Positions 1 to 10,360 of a stretch of 64,000 nucleotides of DNA are shown here, one piece after another; position 1 is the stretch's first letter; each line of letters opens with the position of its first letter. The translations under genes and the position numbers were made by a program. The DNA is from Elmis aenea (Eukaryota; Arthropoda; Insecta; Coleoptera; Elmidae). A model generated the notes under the pieces. It did no database searches and was not told the DNA's origin. It saw only the letters and a program-made list of their open reading frames with translations. The DNA lies in assembly GCA_947652605.1 (NCBI GenBank), contig OX393577.1, positions 59,730,108-59,794,107 on the forward strand. Direction: 5' to 3'.

Positions 1-372
1 AGATAGAAAAAATATATAAATAAAAAAGTTATAGCAAAAAAATGAAGTCATTTTTTCAGGTTTTTAAATTTTTTCAAAAACAGTTGAAGATATTTCAAAT
101 ATGTTTTGATATTATTGATGAGCATAAAGTTTTGCAACTGCTAAATTTAAACCTATACCCTCTATCTTCAGTAATAAGCGAGATCCCCATGAATGAAATA
201 AGCAATCGTCTTAAATTTTTGGATCAATGGGTTGGTGTTGGTATGTTTAATGGAAAACTGTCTCAAATTTTTTGGAAAAATAGGATGAATTCGTTAAAAT
301 AGTTTTTAAATCATATAGTATTTACTATTTCAAAGTTTGGATAGACACATTGGTAAACAAATATTGATATTA
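1..372. repeat. Diverged interspersed repeat, copy 1
   Basis: AT-rich sequence whose first 170 bases resemble 2125-2275: both contain a tatagcaaaaaa-like run, then aaaacagttg and a taaacctat-like block in the same order. This makes it an old dispersed repeat. The 86-codon plus frame at 42-302 lies across it, has no recognisable domain and is probably chance. Confidence 0.3.
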
Positions 373-979
373 TACGAGGGGAGTCCGATATTAAAGGTAC
401 AGGTGGCTGTGAAACAAACACCGCAAGCGAAACATTGCCGTCATATGAATGTCTAGACAGGTTGAGGTGTGGTAGCAGAGTGTGGAGCGTTGTTGTGTGT
501 TAAGACTCGATTTAGTAGCTTACAGGAAGCAAACAAACATGGTGTGGCGTGTGTAATCACAGATTATTCCAAGTGTGAAGTTTGTGCGGTTATCCGATTT
601 TTGCAGGCCGAAGGAGTTAACCAGAGCGAAATTCATCGCAGATTAGAGGACGTTTATGGCCCGAAGGTCTTAAACCGAAAAAGTCAGCGTTTGGTGCAAA
701 AAATTTAAAGATGGAGTAACGGATCTCATCGATGATCTGAATCATCCTGCAAAAATCGGATAACCGCACGAACTTCACACTTGGAATAATCTGTGATTAC
801 ACACGCCACACCATGTTTGTTTGCTTCCCGTAAGCTACTAAATTGAGTCTTACACACAACAACGCTCCAGACTCTACTACCACACTTCAACCTGTCCACA
901 CATTCATATGACGGCAATGTTTCGCTTGCGGTGTTTGTTTCACAGCCACCTGTACCTTTAATATCGGACTCCCCTCGTA
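373..979. mobile_element. Mariner-derived fold-back element with 235-bp inverted arms
   Basis: The arms at 373-607 and 746-979 are near-identical inverted copies with TA at each outer end, leaving a loop of about 138 bp. The ends read cgaggggagtccgatatt and its complement, a mariner-like terminus. The left arm and loop encode the N-terminal helix-turn-helix part of a mariner transposase, with a motif like VIRFLQAEGVNQSEIHRRL. After a frameshift near 690 it continues as WCKKFKDGVTDLIDDLNHP. The right arm carries an inverted copy of the same 5' end, and no catalytic DDE/D domain remains. The element therefore looks like a 5' transposase end duplicated head-to-head into a non-autonomous snap-back element. 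The TA flanks fit mariner target duplication. Confidence 0.8.
469..745 (+). pseudogene. Mariner transposase N-terminal fragment
   Basis: The open frame 469-708 and a frameshifted continuation to about 745 give the HTH_48-like DNA-binding region known from mariner and SETMAR transposases: a VIRFL helix, the EIHRRLEDVYG recognition segment, then KKFKDGVTDLIDD. The catalytic region is absent, so no functional product is expected. The coding part lies within the left arm and loop of the fold-back element. Confidence 0.7.
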
Positions 980-1098
980 TGTCATGCAAGCATAAATAGT
1001 TTGATTAGTGAATAGCGTAAACTTTAGTAAGAGTCGATTATTAGTGCCATAATTGTTTGTTGCAAGAATCGAATTTTCCATCCGTAACTCTATGGCTG
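980..1098 (-). other. Exon-like open frame interrupted by the fold-back element
   Basis: On the minus strand a tatttttcag acceptor is followed by about 39 open codons (AIELRMENSILATNN...) that run into the element boundary at 979. If the element and one TA are removed, the frame continues for roughly 13 more codons to a TGA near 328. The product is not recognised. The length is within chance expectation, so this is weak support for a host exon. Confidence 0.18.
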
Positions 1099-1719
1099 CT
1101 GAAAAATATGTATTTTTAAAATACTGATGCTAATGTTTATATTATTATGGTCAAATGCTTTGTGGAAAACAGTCAACAGTAACATTTATCACTTAATCAT
1201 TTTACTGTTCGACGTTCTCTGTTTCATTTTGTAAGTGTTTTTTCATGTTATGACTTTCTAAAGATTATACATTTTTTTTTAATGCTCTTATTTTTGTTTC
1301 AAGTTAATAATAGCCAACTACATACAGCTCACGTAATGGTTGTCATATTACACCAGTGTTTTGTTTTTTTTATCAAGTTGCAAACAAATGCTTTTCAAAA
1401 AAATAAAAAACAATTCAAACACTGAATTTTTTTTATGCATTTTTGTTTTATTTTCAGGTGTTACAATCTGCTAAAGAGCAGTGGAAGTGGTCATTACTAA
1501 AGTGAGGCAGTTGTTTTATTGAATTAAAATCATATACAAAATACCTTATGCAACATTAATAGTTTTAATTTAAAATATTTTATTACATCTATCTATTAAC
1601 ATTAAACGAATGTTTGTGTTATTATTGGTTATTACTATAAGAATGTAATTGCAAGTTTAACTCAATAAATTACATTTTTAATTTATAGTTTAAAATGATT
1701 ATTTAATTAAATACTGGTG
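1099..1719. other. AT-rich sequence, no firm feature
   Basis: No gene is supported. A tttcag at 1453-1458 followed by a 15-codon plus frame ending in TGA (about 1459-1506) is slightly GC-richer than its surroundings, but it is too short to call. Confidence 0.4.
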
Positions 1720-1905
1720 CTACATGGTAATGTCTTTAAGGTTTCTGGTAAATATCATGTCTTTCACATCGTTAAATACTAATTTTATATTATTAGTATC
1801 AGTTGCGATAGTGAAATGTATGTAAACTTGTTGTTCTTCTTTATCACTGCTTATATTTAGAACAGGAATAAATATTGAACCTTTTGGGGGTGATTTGGAT
1901 ATCTC
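1720..1905 (-). CDS. Possible terminal exon of an unidentified gene
   Basis: The minus-strand frame from 1905 to a TAG at 1720 has 61 codons and begins right after a ttgtag acceptor-like sequence. The peptide (EISKSPPKGSIFIPVLN..., then QQVYIHFTIATDTNN, ending KDITM) has a balanced composition with alternating hydrophobic and charged residues, unlike the poly-F/L/Y shadows seen elsewhere in this AT-rich window. There is no start codon, so it could only be a downstream exon. No partner exon was found and no family is recognised. The polypyrimidine tract is weak, and chance is a real alternative. Confidence 0.3.
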   Translation of the reverse strand, partial: EISKSPPKGSIFIPVLNISSDKEEQQVYIHFTIATDTNNIKLVFNDVKDMIFTRNLKDITM

Positions 1906-2299
1906 CTACAAATTATGCATACAGACAGTTTTTAAAAATATCTTCTTGTTAACTTAATAAATAATAAAATCAAGCAATGTATTATTGACTCGGAACAAAT
2001 GTTTTAGTTAACTACATGAAAATCAGGTGCTACATCCATAAAAAATTAAATAGTTTATTAGAAAAACCAAACCAAATCGACTAGCCAAAATGTTGCTGTG
2101 GAAAACCCTCAAGAAATTCTAAAATTTACATAAATAACAAAATTACAGCAAAAAAACTAAAACTGATTTTTTTTTAGTTTTAACGAAAACAGTTGCAGGT
2201 GTCTGAAATCTGTATAGATATTATTATTTAGCATACAATTTAGCGACTTTAACAAACTTAAACCTATCCTAGCTTTTATTATAAACATAATTCTGTATA
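1906..2299. repeat. AT-rich sequence with diverged repeat copy 2
   Basis: No gene is visible. The 2125-2275 stretch is the second copy of the repeat seen at 1-170. Confidence 0.3.
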
Positions 2300-2739
2300 C
2301 AGGGTGATTGATTGAGACCGGGATTAAAAATATATGAAGAATGAAAAAGGGTATGGATCTGAAATTTTGGTTATGACCATAATGGTATCTGATCTGTTTA
2401 ATGAAAATATTTTCAAGATGGCGACACTTCCGGAAATACCGGAAGTTGTCGTCTACTTTCTTATTTCAAACACAATGGTCTATTTTTTATTGCGTATTTG
2501 GATTTAAAACGTTATTTTAGAGGGACTTTTATAAGCATTCCCTAACCTAAGTGCGGTCGTTTTTTAGATTTTTGGAATTATTTGAAAAATTTTTGATTTT
2601 CATCGTGATGCTGAATATTATCTGCTTAAATTTAGACCATGCCTAGAAGAAACCTTGGAGTTAAAACTGGAATTTTTGCAATCGATACATTACTTACAGG
2701 GTGTCCAAAATTTAACCCTCGAATTTGAATCACCCAGTG
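2300..2739. mobile_element. Small TA-flanked MITE with CAGGGTG-type left end
   Basis: The left end is cagggtgattgattgag and the right end, reversed, is cactgggtgattcaaatt. Both are flanked by TA, giving an element of about 440 bp. A second internal CAGGGTGTCC motif near 2698 suggests a composite. It is non-coding and fits the Tc1/mariner-type MITEs common in this window; the inverted repeat is short and imperfect. Confidence 0.45.
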
Positions 2740-5221
2740 TACTTATTTTTTTAAAAAAATGTACTTTTTATCCGCAATAAGGCAAATGTTTTTTTGAATA
2801 GAATTCATGAGTTCAAATCCTGCTTAGAGCAAATTGTTATTAAGTTTTACTGTAAGAAGCAAGATAAATGCTGTTGTACAAGAAGTATTTGCTTGGCTTA
2901 ATGTTTTCCATCTCTTTCATTTTACTTCCGTGAAAAAGTTTAGGTAGTACAAGTAAATTTTAATCTTCGATTAATTTTGTAGATACATTTTATGCACAAA
3001 GTCATAGATGTCTATACGATTACCAAATTACGGAACTTGAAAGGGGATAGCTAAGTGAATACTTAGAAAATGCGTTCTGTGCCAAATATTTGTATTAGCA
3101 GTGTAGATGCATTTTAAATTTAAACACGATGATCAAACACGAAAGTAAAGTTACAAAGTTAATCCGACAAACTCGAATACTTCACTAAGTACGAATTATC
3201 ATAAGAATTTAATATTGTACAAGAAACAGCGTTATGAAAGAATAATTTTATTGACAAGAATGCGGAGAAAATTGGTTTCGGAAACTCGATAAAGAATTTT
3301 ATGCTGAAGAATTACAGATACTGTTGAAAAGAAGAAATAACTGCCTTGATGTTTACGGTGAAAATCTTGAAATATGAAACAAATTGTAGCGAAACATAAT
3401 GAGCCTTGGGTTATTTATAGCTTTTTTTTTATAAACTCAACGGCCCTTGAAAACAAACATTTTTTTCAAAGGAGTTTATGCTTTATATCTACAAATTATC
3501 CAAAGCAGATTGGAGTTACCGTAAAGCTAAACAAATATATGTAGTTAATAAACTTACGGGTGTGGTTAAAATGATGCAGGCTTACTCAAACAGACAAACG
3601 TCTTTTTGAACAAACATCTAAATACATATACTTACGCATGTTATGTACAAAAAGGTTAGTCTTGAAGGTTATGTATAATTCCCGACTTACCTAAAACAAA
3701 GAAAAAAATTAACATACAATATAGTTTAAAAACTCGAATTTAAACGCATGTTTTAAAATCAATAATTATTATAAAGTCGTTTAGCTAAAGGACTGTCATA
3801 TTAAACAAACATTTCCTTTTGATCTTTAACTAACCGCTTGTTTGCAATATTTTTTACGCCTCAATAAGATCAAGAGAGCCGTGAGATATGTTTGCACATT
3901 TTTTACGTCAACATCTACATTTATAACGGATTTGACTACTGATATATTTGTAGCTCGTTACTTTGAAATTGTTTAGCCAAGTATTTATTTGGTGGATTAC
4001 TAAAACGCTTTTGGTAGTGCATTTTTTAAGCTGTTGTAGAATATACAAAAATTTAAGACTTTTCGGCCTTTTGCTACTGCTATTAGAATTCCTGCTATTT
4101 CAAGGCACTAGAAAAAAAGATGTTGCACTTTTAAGGTATAGTGGCTTGTTTTTGGTTATTATTGTACGTTGTTTTTTTGTTACTTGATATCATTAACAAA
4201 AAAAATAACTAGGTTTTTTTAATGTGATATTTTTCTCGTATATTCCAGCAGAATCATTGTTCATATTATTTTGAACCCTCGATTTTTCTCATTTTTTTTG
4301 GCGTGTTCTGTCAGAGTTCAACAATAATTATTAAACATGTTACAACTTCGTTTATACATTTAAATATTTAGCAAGATCAGGAACGGAATAATTCATGTTT
4401 CTTATTGTTTGGGAATGTCCCCATAGTTACTAATAATAGCTAACACTTAAGGATCTTTATTCCTGATTTATTTTGCAACACAAATATTTGCAAGATAACT
4501 CTACTAATAAAAATATTAGATATAATCTAATATAATACTATTATTAATACTTGAATAAACATATTATACAAATTACTTATGTTATGTAATTTACTCATAA
4601 ATTTTCTTAAATTACTGACTTATCAAACATCACTTCAGTAAAACACATCAGAAAAAATGAACATAAGTCCGTAATTTTTATAAAATAATTATTATTTGGA
4701 AAGCAGCTTAAGTCATTTTACAGTAATAATCTTGCAATTCGTTAAAGTCTGTGCGAAATTATGTATACATACTGGCAAAAATATTAATAAACGAGATAAC
4801 AAATATAAGTACATTTTTTTTATAGTAGTTAGCATAAATGTTTGTATGCACATTAAAATGCGAAGCGTTTAGTATCTCAAAATAAATAAAAATTACTTAT
4901 GCCACTTTCAAAATAAACTGTTCAAATCATACAAGTAAATATCATTTTTTCAATATAAAACACCTTTCAAAAACAAACAGATGTACTTTATTTGTAAATT
5001 TGATACAAACCGAGTTAATGATTTCCAAAATGGCATGATTATTGCAAAAAGACCAGTTTATATTGTGAATAAAGGCGATCTTATCGCAAAGTGTAGGCAT
5101 TTTAACTTCGGTAATGCTAATTGATAAACTTAAGCTATTTATTGGTGCCTACTTTAGTTTTAACTCACTTTGATATCTTGAGAGTTCATTTGGATCAGAT
5201 TTCATTGGATGAAAATTTTTT
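2740..5221. other. AT-rich sequence, no gene seen
   Basis: About 2.5 kb at very low GC with many A/T homopolymers. The 74-codon plus frame at 3963-4187 is dominated by L, F and V and has no splice or domain support. No tRNA, repeat array or coding exon is recognised. Confidence 0.5.
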
Positions 5222-6728
5222 ATACCTTCTTCTTCTTCTTCTTTTACTAAGCCTTATGCCTCACGGCGTCGGCTTTTGGTGGTTCTCCACCCAGCTTTTC
5301 CAGATCTTTTTGTCTGTCGTCATCGCTCTCAACTCCCCAACTGTTTTCCCTCTTTCACGGGCTATTTGTTCTATCCTGTTTTCCATGTTAGATGTTGGCC
5401 TTCCTACCCGCCTTTTCCCATACCTCCTACTTTCTGTTATTTTTTTTGTCATGGATTCTGACGGCATCCTCTGCACGTGTCCGTACCATTTTAATTGTTT
5501 TTCTTCGATATTTTGGGTTATTTTTTTTTGTTGTAGGTTATTCTGGATGTCTTTATTTTTGCACTTATCTCTTTTTGTTTTTCCCGCTATTTTTCTTAAG
5601 AATCTCATTTCTGCTGCCGTTATTCTTTTCTCATGTTTAGATGTTAGTGGCCATGTTTCACTACCATACAGCATAGTCGGAATTACGACCGTGTTGTATA
5701 TTCTGGTTTTTGTTTGTGCACTAATTTCTTTTTTCCCAAGGATAGTTTTGTTTAGTTGGTAGTAAATTCTCGTGCTTTTTCTGGTTCTGTTTAGGATTTC
5801 TGCGTCAATTTTCTCATCTTCGCTAATTTTCGTTCCTAAGTACTCTATTGTCGAGACTTGCTCCAGTACGTCGTCTCCGCATTTGATGTTTTGCTGGTCA
5901 TCATCGTTTATTTTCATTATTTTTGTTTTCCCTTTGTTTATTTCCATTCCCATTTGTTGTATCGTTTCGTTCCACTGGTTCAAGGATTTTTGTATGTCTT
6001 CTCTGTTTTCCCCCACTATTATTATATCGTCTGCATATAATAGACACTGTATCTGGATGGGCCAAAGATCTTTGAATCTGACTGTTACTTTGGGCGTATT
6101 TTTTTTACAGGTCTTCAGTATTTTGTCCATATAAATATTGAATAATCGGGGGCTTAGGCTGTCACCCTGTTTGATTCCTCTTTGTAGTGTAAATTTTCTG
6201 GAGCTTTTGCCTTTTATTCGTACTTCCGCTATAACTTTTCTGTATACACTTTTTATTGCCTTGGTGAGTTTTTCCGTGACCTTCAGTTCTTCTAAGCAGT
6301 TCCACAATCTTCCTCTTGGTACTGTGTCGAATGCTGCTTTCAGGTCCACGAATGCTAAATATAGTTTTTTCCGTTGTTCGTTTGCTCTTTCAGTTAGTTT
6401 TCTAATTACACTTATGTGATCTTGCGTTTGTTTTCCTTTCATAAAGGCTGCCTGCTCTACTTCCATTTTCTTTTCCACTTCATTTCTTAGTTTCCTCTCA
6501 AGTATTTTAGTGTACATTTTATATAAGGTTGAGGCTAGGCATATCGCTCTATAGTTTTCGCATTTACTTTTGTTTCCTTTTTTGTATAGCGGTATAATTA
6601 CATTTTTCTCCCAGTCTTCGGGTATCTTATTTTCTGTCCATGCTTTACGGAACAGCCTTGTTAGCCATTTTTCCATTGCTTCCCCTCCCCATTTTATTAA
6701 TAATTTTTTTATACCATTTTTATTAATT
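5222..6728 (-). mobile_element. 5'-truncated RTE-like LINE
   Basis: The 3' two-thirds of a non-LTR retrotransposon on the minus strand. The reverse-transcriptase reading frame is open from about 6728. A short 3' region then ends in a GAA-type trinucleotide tail at 5227-5241 (CTT repeats on plus). Trinucleotide tails rather than poly(A) are typical of RTE-related LINEs. Upstream of 6733 an in-frame stop and AT-rich unrelated sequence mark the 5' truncation, the usual result of incomplete target-primed reverse transcription. Confidence 0.8.
5261..6728 (-). pseudogene. LINE reverse transcriptase, N-terminally truncated
   Basis: Open over about 485 codons and joined to its truncation point; the first ATG is at 6676. 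Numbered from that ATG, the reverse-transcriptase blocks occur in order: IPLYKKGNKSKCENYRAI (28-45), FVDLKAAFDTVP (109-120), the QGDSLSP region (170-176) and the catalytic YADD at 214-217. A C-terminal segment carries WYGHVQRMP and then KRRVGRP, a signature of RTE/BovB-like ORF2 tails. The apurinic endonuclease domain that should precede the polymerase is missing. No internal stop or frameshift is visible in 471 codons, so the copy is fairly young. It is not autonomous because the 5' half is gone. RTE assignment is by motif style; another clade with this tail is possible. Confidence 0.8.
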
Positions 6729-8632
6729 AATTACGCTTAAGACTATTTTTTTAGGCATACACAAGTATTTTTTTTTATAAAACCATTTGATTTTTACGAA
6801 AAATTAAATGAAAAATCAACAGGAAAATGTGTTTGTAGTAACAATACACTGTAAACTGTTTAGACAAGTACGACAAGGGAAGATTTCAAGTGTGGTTTCT
6901 TCTCACTCCTCTTGGGTTCAGATCAAATGTTCCTTTTACGATTTCCTTATGATCTTTGTAACTTTATATACCAACAAACTAACATTGTTGTGGACCTTCG
7001 GGCACTTCGTGTAACTACCGATAGAACATTACAAATATGCTAGAGGCGTTAACTTGGTGTACTTTGTTGCAAAACATCAGGCTTACACCAAGAGATAATC
7101 TGTGTAAAGTACGTTAAAGTAATGAAATTACATAACGTACAATAGTATTTTAAAATAGTTTAGATAATGTACGCACGTGTATATACCATACTAAGTATTA
7201 ATTCTTTTTTATTGACATGTTTTCAAAAATATTTTCCATAATAATACAAAGTTTAATGCATAAAAATTGAACTAAATTATAATAGCATTGTCAGCTATAT
7301 TTAATAAACACAAAATTACAAGATAACTCGAAAAATTCTTTTTACACCATTGTATTGTCCATTCAAAATAGCACTTTATGTAATATGTAAACAAAAACGG
7401 TATCATACTAGCGCTAATTTACAAAAAAAACAGTAATTTAAAAATTTTATCGCAGTTTTAGAAAAAAATATTGTTAGCAGGAAAAATATTTGCAGGAAAA
7501 TTATTTGCAAGAATACAAAAAACAACTTAATGCTTGCTGTAGACGTATTTAAATACGCTTTCTTGAATGTTTTTTAAAAATCTTTGGGCTTGTTATAATG
7601 TCTTAAAAAGATACTGAAAGTATGTGCAACACATTAGGATATTAGGAAACAAACATTTTGCGTATAATTAGTGTTGTAATTTAGACATACAAAGAGCGTC
7701 TGATACGCCACTGATGCAAAAAGGCAGCTCGTCACAATGGTTAAAAGAAGAAGGTTATCGATAAAACTTTCACTAAATATAATGAACCCTGATAAAGAAA
7801 CAGATAATGGATACTTCCTGGAACTATTTATAATGCAGTAAAACTTCCGCAAAAATAAAATCTGACGCAACTCTGCATTTCATAAAAAAGGCTTAAAATT
7901 AATGCGACAATAAGTATTTAATTCTAGTTGGATGTAAGAGAAGGGCAGGGCAGATGTCGCAAAGTTCCGATTTAAAGTTAGTCGGTTTCTCTCTGAGAGA
8001 GTGATGAGGGTGGGGTTGTACACAGGGAGAATACACCACCACTTCGCCAACGGTTCCGCAATGCAGCATCACGTGCCGTTTGCTATATTTTCAATCATCC
8101 GCTTTTAGATTATTGCATCAAAATGCGACGAAATGAGAACTGACAAGTATATAGTTACTCAAAACGCTTACTCTATACATTAAAGAATAATTTGCGATTA
8201 ATTAAAAAGCAAGAATGAAGATGATCGATCGATACGTATACTCTGTTATTACAAAGTCGAACAACTAAGTAAATTTAAAAAAAATGTGAAAGTGAGGCAT
8301 TATATTAAATATTTTATTGATGCTGATCTAAGCCTGCTACTATTTTAATTCTATCCAATATCGCATTTTCCTCTATTAATTTTTATTATTAAAGTAAAGT
8401 CATGAAATGTTCTTGCTTCTTGGTGATGTACGTAAAATTTAAAAACATTGAAACAACATATTTGGAATGCATTAATATACAACAACGATATCATTTAATT
8501 TTCATTTTTTTAATAAACAACCCCACGCCTCCACCAATTTTTTCAAGAAAATTTTCTAAAATTGCAATAACTCAAAAATTATTTATTTTTGACATAGGAC
8601 TTGCTCAATGTTTTTTAAGGACAATTAACATA
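6729..8632. other. Intergenic, with one GC-richer island at about 7930-8100
   Basis: Mostly AT-rich with no supported gene. At 7930-8100 GC rises, with GAGA-like (ctctgagagagtg) and E-box (cacgtg) motifs, suggesting a regulatory patch, but no exon is visible beside it. Open frames at 6808-7014 and 7634-7870 have no domain or splice support. The run 7696-7840 contains about 45 plus-strand codons ending LELFIMQ, which is within chance. Confidence 0.35.
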
Positions 8633-9539
8633 CAGGGATGCGCAAAAGTATGGAAACAGACAACCTAAAATATCATTAAACATACAGGGTGAGGCATCAC
8701 TTATGACACCCCCACTTATTTTGTTATTGGAAAGAATTATCAAAAAAAGTTCCAAATAAAAGTTGTTTGAAACAATATTTCCCAAAATATTGTCATGTCA
8801 AATTTCGTTTTCTTTGTTTTTTTTAGGAGTTACGGCACCATATTTGTTTCTTTTTAAATGGCACCATACATATTTTTTTATACGGGTTGAAAGACATTTT
8901 CTTTCTCTTTTCAACGCACTAAAACTTTTATACCCTTACATAACAAATTTTTTAAGAAAATTGCATTAGAACAATTTTGTTTTAAAAGCTTACGGTATTA
9001 ATTAATTTACATTAGTATGCTCTGAAAATGATACAAAACGGTAAAAAATGTATTACAGTAGTTTTGTGTTCAACATTGCAACCTAATTAACTTTTTTTTT
9101 AAACTTACCATTTCACGAGTTTGACCAAGCGTAAAAACACCCTGTATAATATAGCGCAAAGTGTTAACTAATCTATTTTCAATCTAATTTGTAAAAAGAA
9201 ATTCTACTGCCTTTTTAAAGAATTTAAACGTAAAAAAATATGAAAGGACTGTATCGCTCAAAGTTTTTATAAAAATGGTTGCCTTTAGACCCATATAACC
9301 TCATACATTTTCAAAAGTAAATTTTAAAAGGGATCCAAAAATATAAAAATATACAGGGTGTTATATTTAAAATTAAAAAGTTTGAGTCCGTTTCCGGTTA
9401 AACCGGAAGTCGTATTGCAACCTTATTTTTTTCATTGAATCCGAAAAATACCATAACGTTCAGATACAAAATTTAGTATATTATAATCTGCAATAGTATT
9501 CTAGATATTTGTCAGTTTCCATAATTTTGCGCATCCCTG
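8633..9539. mobile_element. TA-flanked MITE with about 27-bp inverted repeats
   Basis: The left end cagggatgcgcaaaagtat matches the reverse complement of the right end (cagggatgcgcaaaattat) with few differences. TA lies outside both ends, for a length of 907 bp. A second pair of ends, cagggtgagg near 8684 and caccctg near 9148, and a further cagggtgtta near 9354 lie inside, so other elements are nested in it. A related left end recurs at 62167. It is non-coding and probably mobilised by a Tc1/mariner-type transposase. Confidence 0.65.
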
Positions 9540-10304
9540 TATGTATAGAAAAAGTAAGAATAGAAAATTAAACGTCCTGAATATTTTTAAAAGACCAATA
9601 ATCTGTAAGAAAACAATAAACCTTTTTTAGGGTGTGTCATTAAAAAAGTTTATTGAAATTTAGAATACAAAAATAAAACATTTACCTAAATAACTCCAAA
9701 ACAAACAAACACAATACGTATTAGCACGCAAAAACAAAACACTATAACTGAAAAAATTGTAAGCAGATGTAATTGATGATCTGCACTTTTTGATTAAATT
9801 TTTTTCTATTATAATTAAACCAGATGTAAAGAAAATACGCTTTAGGTGGACACCCTCTATACAATTATGTGTTAAAAAGTTATTAATGCTTTACAAAACT
9901 GTTATTAAATACGTAATTGGAACCCTCTTATTGTAAATAATCACGAGATTTAAATTAAATAAGGACGTATCCATGTAATTCTCAATGACCTTAAAGGACA
10001 TTTTGTAATGTACAGGAATGTTAAAAAAGACAAAATTAGTTATTGTATGGTAATCATTATATTTAGCCAAATAATTTAAATGCGTTATTTATTACATTTT
10101 TAAAAATTGACATTAGTTTAATATTGAAAAAAATATTAGGAGGTAGAAAAAATGTTGATATAAAAGTACCTATGTTAAAACATCTTTAATCATTTATCAT
10201 ACGTTGAATATAAATGTTTCTTTTATTTTAAATGTGGTATTTTTAACTTTATATTTTTATGAATAGTTTGTTACAGAATTGTTAATTGTTTTTATTTGTT
10301 TCAG
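9540..10304. other. AT-rich sequence with MITE remnants
   Basis: The segment 9805-9855 ends in ggtggacaccctctat, a decayed CAGGGTGTCCACC terminus on the opposite strand, with a possible partner near 9631. Otherwise nothing is recognised. Confidence 0.35.
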
Positions 10305-10360
10305 GTAAGAGATGAATATATTAACAACAATCTTATTCGTTATCTCTCTTGACTTGGTAG
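10305..10360 (+). CDS. Possible first coding exon encoding a signal peptide
   Basis: A good acceptor (tttatttgtttcag, ending 10304) and a strong donor (gtgagt at 10361) bound a 56-base exon. Its ATG at 10312 opens 16 codons plus one base: MNILTTILFVISLDLV. That is a short, strongly hydrophobic N terminus of the kind used as a secretory signal peptide. A small exon ending in phase 1 right after the signal peptide is common in insect secreted-protein genes. No downstream exon was identified in the following 20 kb, which is full of transposons. The gene product is unknown, and chance agreement of the splice sites is possible. Confidence 0.4.

Noticed and set aside
1459..1506. Short plus-strand frame after a tttcag, ending in TGA
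   Set aside because: Only 15 codons. The same bases also give an 18-codon minus frame, so neither strand is favoured.
2805..2840. tRNA B-box-like gttcaaatcc
   Set aside because: No A-box at the right distance and no cloverleaf pairing. No tRNA gene was found in the window.
5121..5762. 213-codon plus-strand frame, rich in L, F and V
   Set aside because: It is antisense to the RTE-like reverse transcriptase, whose motifs explain the openness; no domain of its own.
8402..8969. Two plus-strand frames of 88 and 68 codons
   Set aside because: Dominated by I, F, L and Y from AT-rich DNA, and they run across MITE termini.
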